This document shows positions 25,523 to 34,847 of a DNA stretch of 59,054 bases, piece after piece. A program made the position numbers and the translations under genes. Position 1 is the stretch's first letter. The number at the start of each line of letters is the position of its first letter. The notes below the pieces were generated by a model. The model was not told the DNA's origin, did no database searches, and saw nothing but the letters and a program-made list of their open reading frames with translations. The stretch comes from an uncultured Acetobacteraceae bacterium (GTDB taxonomy: Bacteria; Pseudomonadota; Alphaproteobacteria; Acetobacterales; Acetobacteraceae), in assembly GCA_903918195.1 (NCBI GenBank), contig CAIXDS010000408.1, forward strand, positions 1 to 59,054. Reading direction: 5' to 3'.

Positions 25523-25962
25523 ATCGGTTGCATCTGCTGCGACCAGTCAGCGTCGCGCTTCTGCTATCGAGCCTCGGAATATGGCCCGCCCATGCGTCCT
25601 GCGACAGGCCGGATGCCGTGCGTTTCGCGCCCGGTGCCAGCGACACCGTCCTGAAAGGTGGCATTTCCCGTGGTGACCGCGGCTGCTATTTGATTGGCGC
25701 GCACACCGGTCAGCAACTGGTTGTTGTCCAGAGATGGGGCTCTGACGACAATATCGTGTTCCAGATCTATCAGCCGCCGTGGAAGATCATACCGGCGGGC
25801 AATGGTTTCGATATCAACGGCGCTGCCTTGCCTGGTGCGGGAGACGATGACGACACAAGGACATGGTCTGGGATATTGCCAGTGAGCGGAACCTATCTTT
25901 TGGTGGTGGGTACGACGCGCGGTGGTGGCGAGTACCGGATCGATATCAGGATTCGGCAATGA
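25519..25962 (+). CDS. Exported small protein, candidate immunity protein for the GH19 enzyme
   Basis: The 147-residue protein has a Sec signal peptide (MNRLHLLRPVSVALLLSSLG..., cleavage probably after PAHA) and a mature domain of about 120 residues rich in beta strands. Its blocks include VLKGGISRGDRGCYLIGAHTG, QLVVVQRWGSDDNIVFQIY and the ending SGILPVSGTYLLVVGTTRGG with EYRIDI. This SG-x-LP-x-SG-x-Y pattern resembles small periplasmic lysozyme inhibitors and pre-peptidase-type beta domains, judged from memory. The ATG overlaps the GH19 stop (ATGA), so the two are coupled. A periplasmic partner fits protection from a wall-degrading toxin. Only fragments of 19-27 codons follow before the next gene (25963-26135). 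Confidence 0.6.
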   Translation: MNRLHLLRPVSVALLLSSLGIWPAHASCDRPDAVRFAPGASDTVLKGGISRGDRGCYLIGAHTGQQLVVVQRWGSDDNIVFQIYQPPWKIIPAGNGFDINGAALPGAGDDDDTRTWSGILPVSGTYLLVVGTTRGGGEYRIDIRIRQ

Positions 25963-26135
25963 AACAGATGGTCGTCGCTGGAAATTCGTTCAACGACGCC
26001 TTGACCGTCGAGTCCTGAATGCGACAGGCCGACGCCAACGGCTTCCCCGCCGCGTCAGCAATCACCCCAACGCCCGATTGCCCACCGTGATTCGCCTATT
26101 TCTGGCCGTCGCCTTGGCATCGACTTGCCGCGTGA

Positions 26136-26576
26136 TCAGGGCAGACAGGATTTTTGGAGCATCAAGGTAGTCCTGCCGAGAATAAGTCGGGCGCCATGCA
26201 GAGTGACATCTCCTGTGAAGGGTCGGCTTTTCCAGAGCACTTTACAGCTTCTTCCGTCCACGCCAAAAATGGTGCGGTTACTACCCGAAAATGTGGAGAT
26301 CAGCAGGATCGTTACGTTAGCGAAGATCGGGCGTTCGATGATGCCGACCGCGGGATCGACGGTGCATGAGCCGCCGTCCTGCCGGGCGATCGTCACTGGC
26401 CCCTGCCACGCGGTGGGTGGCTGATTGGTGTCGGCCTCGCCGAGATCGAGCGACAGGGTGCCTGTGGTGAACCGGCCGTTACCGGGGTCGATAAGCCGCC
26501 AGTCGCAGGCCGCGCAGGCGGCAAAGGTCCAGAAGGTGAACAATATTACGGTGAGGAGGGCGGACAGACGAATCAT
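26136..26576 (-). CDS. Exported protein, candidate immunity protein of the Tae1-like amidase
   Basis: The 146-residue protein starts MIRLSALLTVILFTFWTF with a Sec signal peptide, cleavage probably after AACA. The mature part is small and beta-rich and contains four cysteines (ACDWRLI, GGSCTVDP, RSCKVLW and KSCLP), which could form disulfides in the periplasm. The start is set by position: its ATG lies one base after the stop of the upstream Tae1-like gene (TGACATG). I do not recognise the fold; the call as an immunity protein rests on gene order, export signal and size, all matching Tai1/Tsi1 practice. Confidence 0.6.
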   Translation of the reverse strand: MIRLSALLTVILFTFWTFAACAACDWRLIDPGNGRFTTGTLSLDLGEADTNQPPTAWQGPVTIARQDGGSCTVDPAVGIIERPIFANVTILLISTFSGSNRTIFGVDGRSCKVLWKSRPFTGDVTLHGARLILGRTTLMLQKSCLP

Positions 26577-26577
26577 G

Positions 26578-26976
26578 TCAGGCTCGCCTGATGGCAAAAT
26601 ACTGCACCTTCGGCAGGTCGATCTTGTTCCAGCTCCAGTTCAAAGTGGTGTTCTTGCGTCCGATTCCGCCCAGCATGCCCCAATAACCCGTGAGGTAGGG
26701 ATTGGGCGTGACGGGGACGATCACCGCGACGTGGCCGTGCGGGATAGCCTTCAGGCCGGCAACGACCAGGTAGCCCAGCTTGGCATATTGTGCCGCCTTG
26801 GCGGTGTCGCTGCCCAATTGCGTCCAGGGTGGCTTGCCCATCGTGTCGATGATGACGTTGGCCTGCCCGGTCAGCTTGATGCCGAAATCGCTGGCGACAG
26901 CCTTGAGAAAGCCGCTGCAGTCACCCTTGTTGGCATCCCATCGTTTTTCGCAGATGGCCTTGACCGTTGCGAGCAT
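26578..26976 (-). CDS. Tae1/Tse1-like peptidoglycan amidase, candidate T6SS effector
   Basis: The 132-residue protein resembles Tse1 (Tae1) of Pseudomonas aeruginosa, which cuts the peptide stems of peptidoglycan. Matching blocks are GDCSGFLKAVASDFGI (Cys20 nucleophile), QANVIIDTM, then GYLVVAGLKAIPHGHVAVIVP (His82 as catalytic His) and GYWGMLGGIG, in the same order and spacing as in Tse1. There is no signal peptide, as in Tae effectors delivered through Hcp. It is about 20 residues shorter than Tse1. It pairs with the exported protein gene downstream and lies close to a second effector-like pair. The assignment comes from remembered family sequence, not from a search. Confidence 0.8.
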   Translation of the reverse strand: MLATVKAICEKRWDANKGDCSGFLKAVASDFGIKLTGQANVIIDTMGKPPWTQLGSDTAKAAQYAKLGYLVVAGLKAIPHGHVAVIVPVTPNPYLTGYWGMLGGIGRKNTTLNWSWNKIDLPKVQYFAIRRA

Positions 26977-27028
26977 GAAGCGGTTTCCGTTGCGTGACGC
27001 GGTCTGAGAATGTTACCTAAATTTACAT

Positions 27029-27042
27029 CGTATTGGAATACG
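27029..27042. promoter_or_regulatory. Short dyad upstream of the Tae1-like gene
   Basis: CGTATT-GG-AATACG is a perfect 6-bp inverted repeat with a two-base spacer, about 55 bases before the start of the amidase gene and next to a candidate -10 (minus strand). It could be an operator, but a single short dyad is weak evidence. Confidence 0.3.
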
Positions 27043-27152
27043 AATCTGGCCACCTGGACGAATTACCGTGCCGCGGCGACCGCGGTAAACCCCTGGCGCT
27101 GATCTGCTCCCATCATGGCCCGCCCCCCCCTGCATGAGCAACGTCCATCCGA

Positions 27153-27359
27153 TCAATCGCGACGCCGAATTCCCCCGCGCATTCGGCGGACGAGGTGATG
27201 CCGCAGCTCGTGAAGGAAATGACCGTAAATGTCGATTTGGCGGTAATCGCCGGGAGACATCGTGATTCCAAAGATTCGCCCTGAATCGCACCAGACCCGC
27301 ATAAATCGAGGCCACCGTCGCCCAGACGGGCGCGCAAACCACCGGGCGGATCGAAACAC
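27153..27359 (-). pseudogene. Possible decayed gene fragment with an HExxH motif
   Basis: One minus-strand frame reads ...GRIFGITMSPGDYRQIDIYG, then HFLHELRHHLV. HELRH fits the zinc-protease HExxH pattern, and the stretch before it looks like real protein. Sequence upstream looks more protein-like in a different frame, suggesting a frameshift. There is no good start or ribosome-binding site. It may be a remnant of a metallopeptidase or toxin gene, or a chance frame in GC-rich DNA. Confidence 0.2.
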
Positions 27360-27483
27360 TCGTATGGCGTTTCCGAGGAACCGAACATATCCACCGCTTC
27401 GCCCTCCGATGGCTGCTTCCGACCCTTCTCGGCTGTCCGGGCCACGCAGCCAAATGTCAACTCCTTGGGGCGAAGCGGCGTGG

Positions 27484-28368
27484 TCAGAAGACGAGGGTGA
27501 GTTGCGTGCTCAATTGCCAGGTCCCTCCGACCGACGGCCTGATGACATTGTAATAGGCGCTGAGCGACAGATCGACCGGGAGCGCACCGACCTGGAATAC
27601 CCGTCCGACGCCACCGCCGATTGGTACGGTCCATTTGGTTCCGCTGTACTGCCAGTTCGCGGTGATGTTCGGTGAGGACGAAATGTACCATCCCGAATCG
27701 AAGTTGTAGGCGACGAAAGGATTGGCGAGGAAGGTGGCGAAGCTGTTGCCGGCGGGACTGGGTGTCCCGCTGAGCGACCAGATGTTGTTGACCAGTGCGC
27801 CCGCAACCCACGGGCCGCCCGACCAGACGATCACCGCGCTCGGACCGCCGCCCCAGACGCTCGAGCCAAGAGTTTTGCTGCTGATCGTCGGCACCTGGAC
27901 CACCGGGCCGACGCCCCAGAGCCACCCGTTGGCGTCGTGACGGGGCGAGAGGAATGCCGTAAAGGAGGTTGGCGCGATTCCGACCGGCACGGCCGGCGCC
28001 GGCGAAAGGCTCGGGTTCCAGACGACCGGCAGGATCGCGCGGGTGATGATGTTCCAGTCGTCGTTGACATGGAACGGGATGACCGGCTGCAGATTAACGA
28101 CGTACTGTGTTCCCCGGTGTGGCCCGTACCCGAAATTTGTATTGTACTGGATCGGGAAGCTGACGAGATCGCCGACGGGGTTCTGGAGCTGCTTGGCGAG
28201 GTCGGTGTCGCTTTCGGCGACCGCCTTGTCGCCGACCACGTCTTTGGGCTGTTCGATAGTCTGTGCCCAGGAGGGCGCCGAAGCTAACACCAGCGCTGTG
28301 TGGAGCAGAATCACCCGCTCCAACAGCGACACCAAGATATCGCGTCGCGGCACGAAATGCTCTTTCAA
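27484..28368 (-). CDS. Outer-membrane beta-barrel protein, 'neuromedin U'-annotated type
   Basis: The 294-residue protein has an N-terminal hydrophobic segment (ILLHTALVLASAPSWA) that looks like a signal peptide. Many amphipathic strands follow, and it ends in LSTQLTLVF with the C-terminal phenylalanine used by barrel assembly. Blocks such as VGDLVSFPIQYNTNFGYGP, GTQYVVNLQPVIPF, WNIITRAILPVVW and the VGPVVQVPT stretch match a family of porin-like proteins often misnamed neuromedin U. No ATG is in place: the frame opens with TTG at 28368, and GTG codons soon after are alternatives. It is probably a passive outer-membrane channel; the substrate is unknown. Confidence 0.7.
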   Translation of the reverse strand: MKEHFVPRRDILVSLLERVILLHTALVLASAPSWAQTIEQPKDVVGDKAVAESDTDLAKQLQNPVGDLVSFPIQYNTNFGYGPHRGTQYVVNLQPVIPFHVNDDWNIITRAILPVVWNPSLSPAPAVPVGIAPTSFTAFLSPRHDANGWLWGVGPVVQVPTISSKTLGSSVWGGGPSAVIVWSGGPWVAGALVNNIWSLSGTPSPAGNSFATFLANPFVAYNFDSGWYISSSPNITANWQYSGTKWTVPIGGGVGRVFQVGALPVDLSLSAYYNVIRPSVGGTWQLSTQLTLVF

Positions 28369-28431
28369 AAATGTTGTGCAATCAGCATGGGGGTCGGCGT
28401 CATTCAGGGACAGGCACTCACGCCGTCACGG

Positions 28432-28812
28432 TTACTTGGACGCGATCTTCCAGTCCCCATCCGCCATTTTGCACCAGTTCAGGTCGTAGACCCGCGACCC
28501 GGGGTGCGCCTTGATCGGGAAGGTGTAGCGCAGCTTGTGGCAGGGCCGGCCGTCGAGCTGGCTCGAACCCAGCACCTCGATTGTCCCGCGCCGCTGTGTT
28601 TCACCATTGTACCACTCCAGCTTGGTGCCGGTGGGCACAACTTTTCCGCTGATCAGCCCACCCGCAACCTCTTCAATGACGGCGAGGTCGCTCTCGGAAA
28701 GCGTCAGGTTCCTATTGGGAAACGGGTCGATCTGGGCCGAGGCCATCCCGGCCGACATGACGAGAATCGCGCAAGCAAGTACTGCGGAACTGCGATTTGG
28801 GTATTGTCGCAT
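28432..28812 (-). CDS. Small exported surface-antigen-like protein
   Basis: The 126-residue protein has a clear signal peptide (AVLACAILVMSAGMASA, cleavage near residue 26). The mature region contains TGTKLEWYNGETQRRGTIEVLG, GRPCHKLRYTFPIK and the ending WCKMADGDWKIASK. The pattern W-x-N-x-x-T-x-x-x-G followed by C-R-x-x-x and a W-K-I ending is that of RT0821/Lpp0805-type surface proteins, which sit in the cell envelope with unknown function. It lies 63 bases upstream of the barrel gene on the same strand and may be co-transcribed with it. Confidence 0.65.
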   Translation of the reverse strand: MRQYPNRSSAVLACAILVMSAGMASAQIDPFPNRNLTLSESDLAVIEEVAGGLISGKVVPTGTKLEWYNGETQRRGTIEVLGSSQLDGRPCHKLRYTFPIKAHPGSRVYDLNWCKMADGDWKIASK

Positions 28813-28886
28813 AGGTCTTCACTCCGGATGTCCCAGGTCACATTGCCGGGTTGTACCAGCGCCTGCCACTCAGGGGAATTTCCCTG

Positions 28887-29216
28887 CTAATGTGCCGTCG
28901 CGTTCGAGAAGAGGTTGATAACACCCGCGCCCGCGACGATGAGGGCGATGCCGATCACCGCCGTCGTGTCCAGGGGCTGGCCGAGCCACAGCCAGCCGAC
29001 CGCCGATATGAAGACGATCCCGATGCCGGACCACAGCGCATAGGCGATGCCCACAGGAATGCTGCCGAGAGTCAACGAAAGGAAATAGAACGCGACGACG
29101 TAGCCCACCATGACAACCACCGAGGGCAGCAGCACCGTGAACCCCTGCGATGCCTTCAAGGCCGACGTGCCGGTCACTTCCGCCACGATCGCGATCAGCA
29201 GATAGATCCAATTCAT
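28887..29216 (-). CDS. Small multidrug resistance (SMR) family transporter
   Basis: The 109-residue protein has four membrane helices and the SMR signature: [23 protein letters not shown] with the essential Glu13 (Glu14 in EmrE). It also has the conserved [13 protein letters not shown] and the last helix [19 protein letters not shown] pumps are dual-topology dimers that export cationic compounds in exchange for protons; some subfamilies export guanidinium instead. The sequence alone does not separate these. It starts at ATG 29216 just downstream of a stem-loop and the amidohydrolase gene. Confidence 0.9.
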   Translation of the reverse strand: MNWIYLLIAIVAEVTGTSALKASQGFTVLLPSVVVMVGYVVAFYFLSLTLGSIPVGIAYALWSGIGIVFISAVGWLWLGQPLDTTAVIGIALIVAGAGVINLFSNATAH

Positions 29217-29242
29217 CGGGATTTCCTTGTCTCACCCGGTCA

Positions 29243-29266
29243 CCGGCCGCGCTGCCACGCGGCCGG
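29243..29266. terminator. GC-rich stem-loop between the amidohydrolase and SMR genes
   Basis: CCGGCCGCG (29243-29251) and CGCGGCCGG (29258-29266) form a perfect 9-bp stem with a six-base loop, 21 bases after the amidohydrolase stop codon. No T-tract follows on either strand, so a simple intrinsic terminator is uncertain. Confidence 0.4.
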
Positions 29267-29286
29267 AGCACGCCGGGGCCTGGCCT

Positions 29287-30375
29287 TCAGCGACCGCCTG
29301 CAGCCATGAAGGCGAACGGCTCGGCAGGCACGAAAGCGGCCGAGTTTTCGCCCGCATGGACCTGCCCGTCCGCGGCCAGCCTGCGGGTCGGCTGGCCCTG
29401 CGCCAGGTTCAGTCCGGCCATGTCCACCCAGAACACGTTCGGGCTCATCGTCGTTTCGAAATAGTAGACGTGATGCCTCTGATCCGCCGCGCTGCGCCAC
29501 AATGTCGGTGCAACGTTCGGCGACCCGGGCGTGACGATGCCGAATGGCACGGACACATTGCGCATCACGCTGAAGACGCCGGCCACGGCCTCGGCAGGGT
29601 CCGACGTCACCGGCAGGTGGCCCAGATAGTACGATGCGCGAACGAACCGGTCCGCGGGCCGGTCCGTCCCCGGCAACATGGCCTGGCCGCCGATCTCCTG
29701 CCAGTAGGCGTTCAGCGACAACTGCTGATCATAACTGGGTTCGTTCGTCATCACCTGGTACTGGCGCCCGTGGTGGATCACCAGACTGCCGTGGATGTAC
29801 TCAAGGATGGCCGAATCCCCGGAGGAATCAGAAATCGCCAGATGCATGGTCGGGCTGAACCCGCCGGGCAGCGGCGGGCCGACGAGTTGGAACGGTTCGG
29901 ACCGAAGCGCTTCGACCGCCTCGTCAACCGTCGCGAAATTGTCGAGAACGTATTGAGCCCAGCCGGCGAGGGAAAGACCGGGACGATCAGGATCGCGCAC
30001 GCCGTATTCCGCGGTCGCGAGATAAAGGAGGTTGGCGACAAGCCCTTTCTCGTTCATGCCGTCCGTGGTGGCCGCGTCGTAGGCCCCCGCAATCACGCTG
30101 CCGTATTTCGAGGTCCACGCGAGAGACTTGCCGCTGACAGCGCCGTCGCGACGCAGACCGGCCGGGAAGGCCCACAGGTTCGTATGGAGGGACACCATCC
30201 AGTCCATGCTCCGCCCGGTGACGACGGTGCCGTCCGGACCGACATAGGTCACGCGCGAGCAGGCCTCTGCGCCGGCTGCCGCGACGGCAAGGGCGCCGAG
30301 CGCACTGCCCAGCAAGGCCAACAGCCGACCGCGCCCGGTGCGGTGCCGGTCAGATGGCTTGGTGCGCAGAGACAT
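29287..30375 (-). CDS. Exported choloylglycine-hydrolase-family (Ntn) amidohydrolase
   Basis: The 362-residue protein belongs to the linear amide C-N hydrolase family (penicillin V acylase, bile salt hydrolase, acyl-homoserine-lactone acylase-like). After a signal peptide (LLALLGSALGALAVAAAG) comes AEACSRVTYVGPDG: cleavage after AEA would leave Cys39 at the new N-terminus as the Ntn nucleophile. Other family blocks are VVTGRSMDWM, GMNEKGLVANLLYL and the VMTNEPSYDQQL segment, where the Asn completes the active site. The start ATG 30375-30373 has GGAG upstream; a longer frame is possible but adds an unneeded 17 residues. Its periplasmic substrate is unknown; N-acyl amides or lactone signals are possible. 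Confidence 0.85.
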   Translation of the reverse strand: MSLRTKPSDRHRTGRGRLLALLGSALGALAVAAAGAEACSRVTYVGPDGTVVTGRSMDWMVSLHTNLWAFPAGLRRDGAVSGKSLAWTSKYGSVIAGAYDAATTDGMNEKGLVANLLYLATAEYGVRDPDRPGLSLAGWAQYVLDNFATVDEAVEALRSEPFQLVGPPLPGGFSPTMHLAISDSSGDSAILEYIHGSLVIHHGRQYQVMTNEPSYDQQLSLNAYWQEIGGQAMLPGTDRPADRFVRASYYLGHLPVTSDPAEAVAGVFSVMRNVSVPFGIVTPGSPNVAPTLWRSAADQRHHVYYFETTMSPNVFWVDMAGLNLAQGQPTRRLAADGQVHAGENSAAFVPAEPFAFMAAGGR

Positions 30376-31080
30376 CTCGTTTCTCCAAAGTGGGTTCGGA
30401 AAGCGATCCGGCATTCCCCGGATCACAGTTACATGCGGAGTTGATCAAGACGGCGTGGCACGCTCTGGGTGGGGCCAGAATAGCCGATATCGGTTCAACA
30501 GGCTCGCAAGAAAACGTTAAACCGGAATGAATTAGCTGTTTCCATGTTGCGCAACCGGCGCAGAACCTCGGGTTCGCCGCGGGGGCAGCGGGTCGCTCTG
30601 TGGCACCTTCGTCCGAGGCCGGCACGCCTCAGGGGCCGTTCCAGCCCTACCGGGAGTTCGTCCGTCAGCAGCAACACGACCTTCTTCCGCACAAGGCCCG
30701 ATCTACCTTCGCATTCAGGCGGCAACAGGCCGTAACGTCGCTCCGGTCACAATGAGATGTCTCGGTTCGGCCGCAGCGTATGCCTGACAGCGACTTCCGG
30801 TGCCGCGTCGATCTCGCGCACGCTGCCATTCCGCTCCCGGCCAGACCTGGCCAATCGGCCTCGATCCTGTGGGGAGCGTCGGAATGTCCGCTGTCGAAGA
30901 TGAATGCGGTCGGGCGCCGGCAAGCCAGTGGCCGCCGCTGTCCACCCAAAGCTGCCCTTGGACCAGACCGTCGGCATCATCAGTGCACCGTGATGAGCGA
31001 CTTCCATGGCGAGGCCTCCAATGCCCGGGACCCGCCCGCCATTCTCGCCTTGGATAGGATCGGTTACATGGAAACGATGT

Positions 31081-31129
31081 ACTAGTGTTGCGACTCCGAC
31101 GGATAGTGCCGTCTGGCCGCAACACTAGT
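31081..31129. repeat. Palindrome 1 of a tandem pair (perfect 11-bp arms)
   Basis: ACTAGTGTTGC (31081-31091) is a perfect inverted match to GCAACACTAGT (31119-31129). Inside, GACGG (31098-31102) pairs with CCGTC (31109-31113), so the whole can fold as one stem with a symmetric internal loop. The outer arms contain CTAG. Confidence 0.85.
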
Positions 31130-31139
31130 TCTTGATTTC

Positions 31140-31189
31140 GTGTTCCGATTCACGCGACGGGGCGGACGCATCTGTCGCGATCGGAACAC
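31140..31189. repeat. Palindrome 2 of a tandem pair (perfect 10-bp arms)
   Basis: GTGTTCCGAT (31140-31149) is a perfect inverted match to ATCGGAACAC (31180-31189), with an inner stem GCGAC (31154-31158) and GTCGC (31174-31178). It starts ten bases after palindrome 1. Its right arm runs into CTAG (31189-31192), echoing the CTAG at 31082 and 31125. Confidence 0.85.
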
Positions 31190-31287
31190 TAGCGGCACCC
31201 AGCTTCGCAAGATACAACGCTTTCGCCACATGCCGCACCCGCGACAGTGGCAACCGGTCCGCTCCAATGTAGGAAGGGAGATCCGCC

Positions 31288-31866
31288 GTGCGTCATGTCA
31301 TCGCTCCGGCAATCGCTGTCGCGCTGCTGGCCATGCCGGTCGGCGCTCGTGCCGACGACCAAAATGTGCAATCATTGATCGGCCAGTTGCGGCCGCGTGC
31401 CCCCGGGCAACCGATTGTCGCGCGCGGCCTGCCCAAGCCGGGTGCGCCGGCTTCTCCCGCCGCCACTGCGTCTCCCGCAGCGGCCGACCCCGGTACGGTT
31501 TCCGCCACCGCGGACAGCCCCTCGGCGGACCTCAACGTGCTGTTCGCCAACGGCTCAGCCGATCTTACGCCGGCCGCCACCCGGCTGCTCGACGACCTCG
31601 GTCGGGCGCTGACCGACGTCTCGATGGGCAACTCGCGCTTCCTGATCGAGGGCCACACCGACACGGTGGGCGATCAGGCCGTCAACCAGTCGCTGTCGGA
31701 ACGACGCGCCGACGCGGTGGTGAGCTATCTGGTGACCAGATTCCACATCCCGGCCTCACGCCTGTCGGCCAGGGGCCTCGGGGAGGACGGACTTCTGGTG
31801 CCGACCCCGGATCAGACCCCGGAACCGCGCAACCGTCGTGTGCACGTGGTGAACCAGGGCAGCTGA
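31288..31866 (+). CDS. Exported OmpA-family peptidoglycan-binding protein
   Basis: The 192-residue protein begins at GTG 31288 with AAGGGAG about eight bases upstream. A signal peptide (VIAPAIAVALLAMPVGARA) is followed by a flexible Pro/Ala linker and a C-terminal OmpA-like domain (about 80-190). Visible motifs are LNVLFANGSADLTPAA, FLIEGHTDTVG, NQSLSERRADAV and the final RNRRVHVV. The domain binds peptidoglycan non-covalently. There is no lipobox and no barrel, so it is a soluble periplasmic wall-binding protein. It lies upstream of the metalloprotease gene on the same strand (114-base gap). Confidence 0.85.
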   Translation: MRHVIAPAIAVALLAMPVGARADDQNVQSLIGQLRPRAPGQPIVARGLPKPGAPASPAATASPAAADPGTVSATADSPSADLNVLFANGSADLTPAATRLLDDLGRALTDVSMGNSRFLIEGHTDTVGDQAVNQSLSERRADAVVSYLVTRFHIPASRLSARGLGEDGLLVPTPDQTPEPRNRRVHVVNQGS

Positions 31867-32954
31867 GAGTCGGCATGATCGCCCGCGACGCTGCGGTCTG
31901 ACCGGAGGCGTACAATGATGTCGACTGTTGTTCATCAGGTATTTCACTTGCTCGACAGCCTCTGAGCCGGGCCGCGCGCAGTGCGATCTGGCAAGCCCGC
32001 CTCCGACGACCAACCCACGGTGTGCCTTCGCCCGCGTCGTGGTGTCCGGCAACGTGCGGTGCTCGTGCTTCTTGCCGGTCTGGCTATCACGCTGCTTGCG
32101 CTGGCCGGCTGGTGGATTGCGAAACCAGCTCCGTCACCAGGCATCCCGGCACCGCCGGATCAGGCCGCAGTTCCCGTGCAGATGGCGTCCGAGATCGAGA
32201 TTGCCGCGCACACGGCCTCCCGTACCACCGTGTTCCGCTTTGCCGCCAACCCGCGTATTTTGGTCATCGACTATGCGTCGCTGCGCGAACAGGGGCAGAC
32301 GCTCAACCGCATCGCCGCCTTCTTCGAAAAGGCGGGGCTCCCGCACGACCGGGTGCTCGACACCGCAGCCCTGAATACGGCGATCGCGCAGGCCGGGGAG
32401 ACGGTCGAAAGCTACTATTACGGCCACGACTACGGCGTCCGCGACCTGGCGCAGTTCTTCGCGGCCGCCGACCGTGACGGCATCCGGCTCGGCGAAGATG
32501 AGGAGCGGCTGCGCGTGCTGCTGCACCAGGAGGCGCTGGCCGACGGCGCGCGGCCCGGGGCGGTGATTTCGTTGTCGCAGACCAGTCCGGATGGCGTCGA
32601 TGCCTTCACCCGGCGCGTCATTCTGCGACACGAACTGTCACACGGGGAGTTCTTCACCAATCCGGCCTATGCCGACTTCGTGCGGCGGTTCTGGGCAGAT
32701 GCGCTGTCACCGGACCAGCGCGCCGCATTTCGGCGCTTCCTTGGCAGGCTAGGATACGACCCGGGGATCGAGGAACTGATGTTGAACGAGATGCAGGCGT
32801 TCCTAATGTTCACGCCGGACCAGCGTTATTTCACGCCCGGCTGGATCGGCGCCGGTCCGGCCGAGCTGGCGGCGCTGCGTCGCCGCTTCCTTGCCACCAT
32901 GCCGACCGGCTGGCTGCGCGACACCGCCGGCGCACCGCTGCCGCGCCACCGGCG

Positions 32955-34811
<1,857 letters not shown>

Positions 34812-34847
34812 TGCCCGCTTGCGGCGCCCGCCCTGTGCTGGGCCGTA

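Larger units (their letters stand above)
26977..27483. other. Gap upstream of the Tae1-like gene; promoter area and possible gene remnant
   Basis: The part next to the amidase gene (about 27000-27050) is AT-rich and probably holds its promoter, including a TAAATT on the minus strand at 27025-27020. The rest has no intact recognisable gene; one frame holds an HExxH-containing fragment that is listed separately. Confidence 0.5.
30376..31287. other. Gene-poor stretch with two palindromes, no gene recognised
   Basis: Several short frames exist on both strands, but none looks like a known protein or keeps one frame for long, so decayed coding DNA is possible. The last 200 bases hold the palindrome pair described separately and the leader of the ompA-like gene, with AAGGGAG about eight bases before its GTG start. 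Confidence 0.5.

Noticed and set aside
25959..26018. 19-codon frame (MKQMVVAGNSF...) overlapping the end of the GH19 partner gene
   Set aside because: The ATGA overlap is tempting, but the peptide is tiny, has no features and no following domain.
24617..26976. Prophage lysis cassette
   Set aside because: The GH19 enzyme looks like a phage endolysin, but no holin, spanin, terminase or structural phage gene is near, and the T6SS setting explains the pair better.
30665..31125. Overlapping minus-strand frames in the gene-poor stretch
   Set aside because: No frame keeps protein-like content and none resembles a known family.
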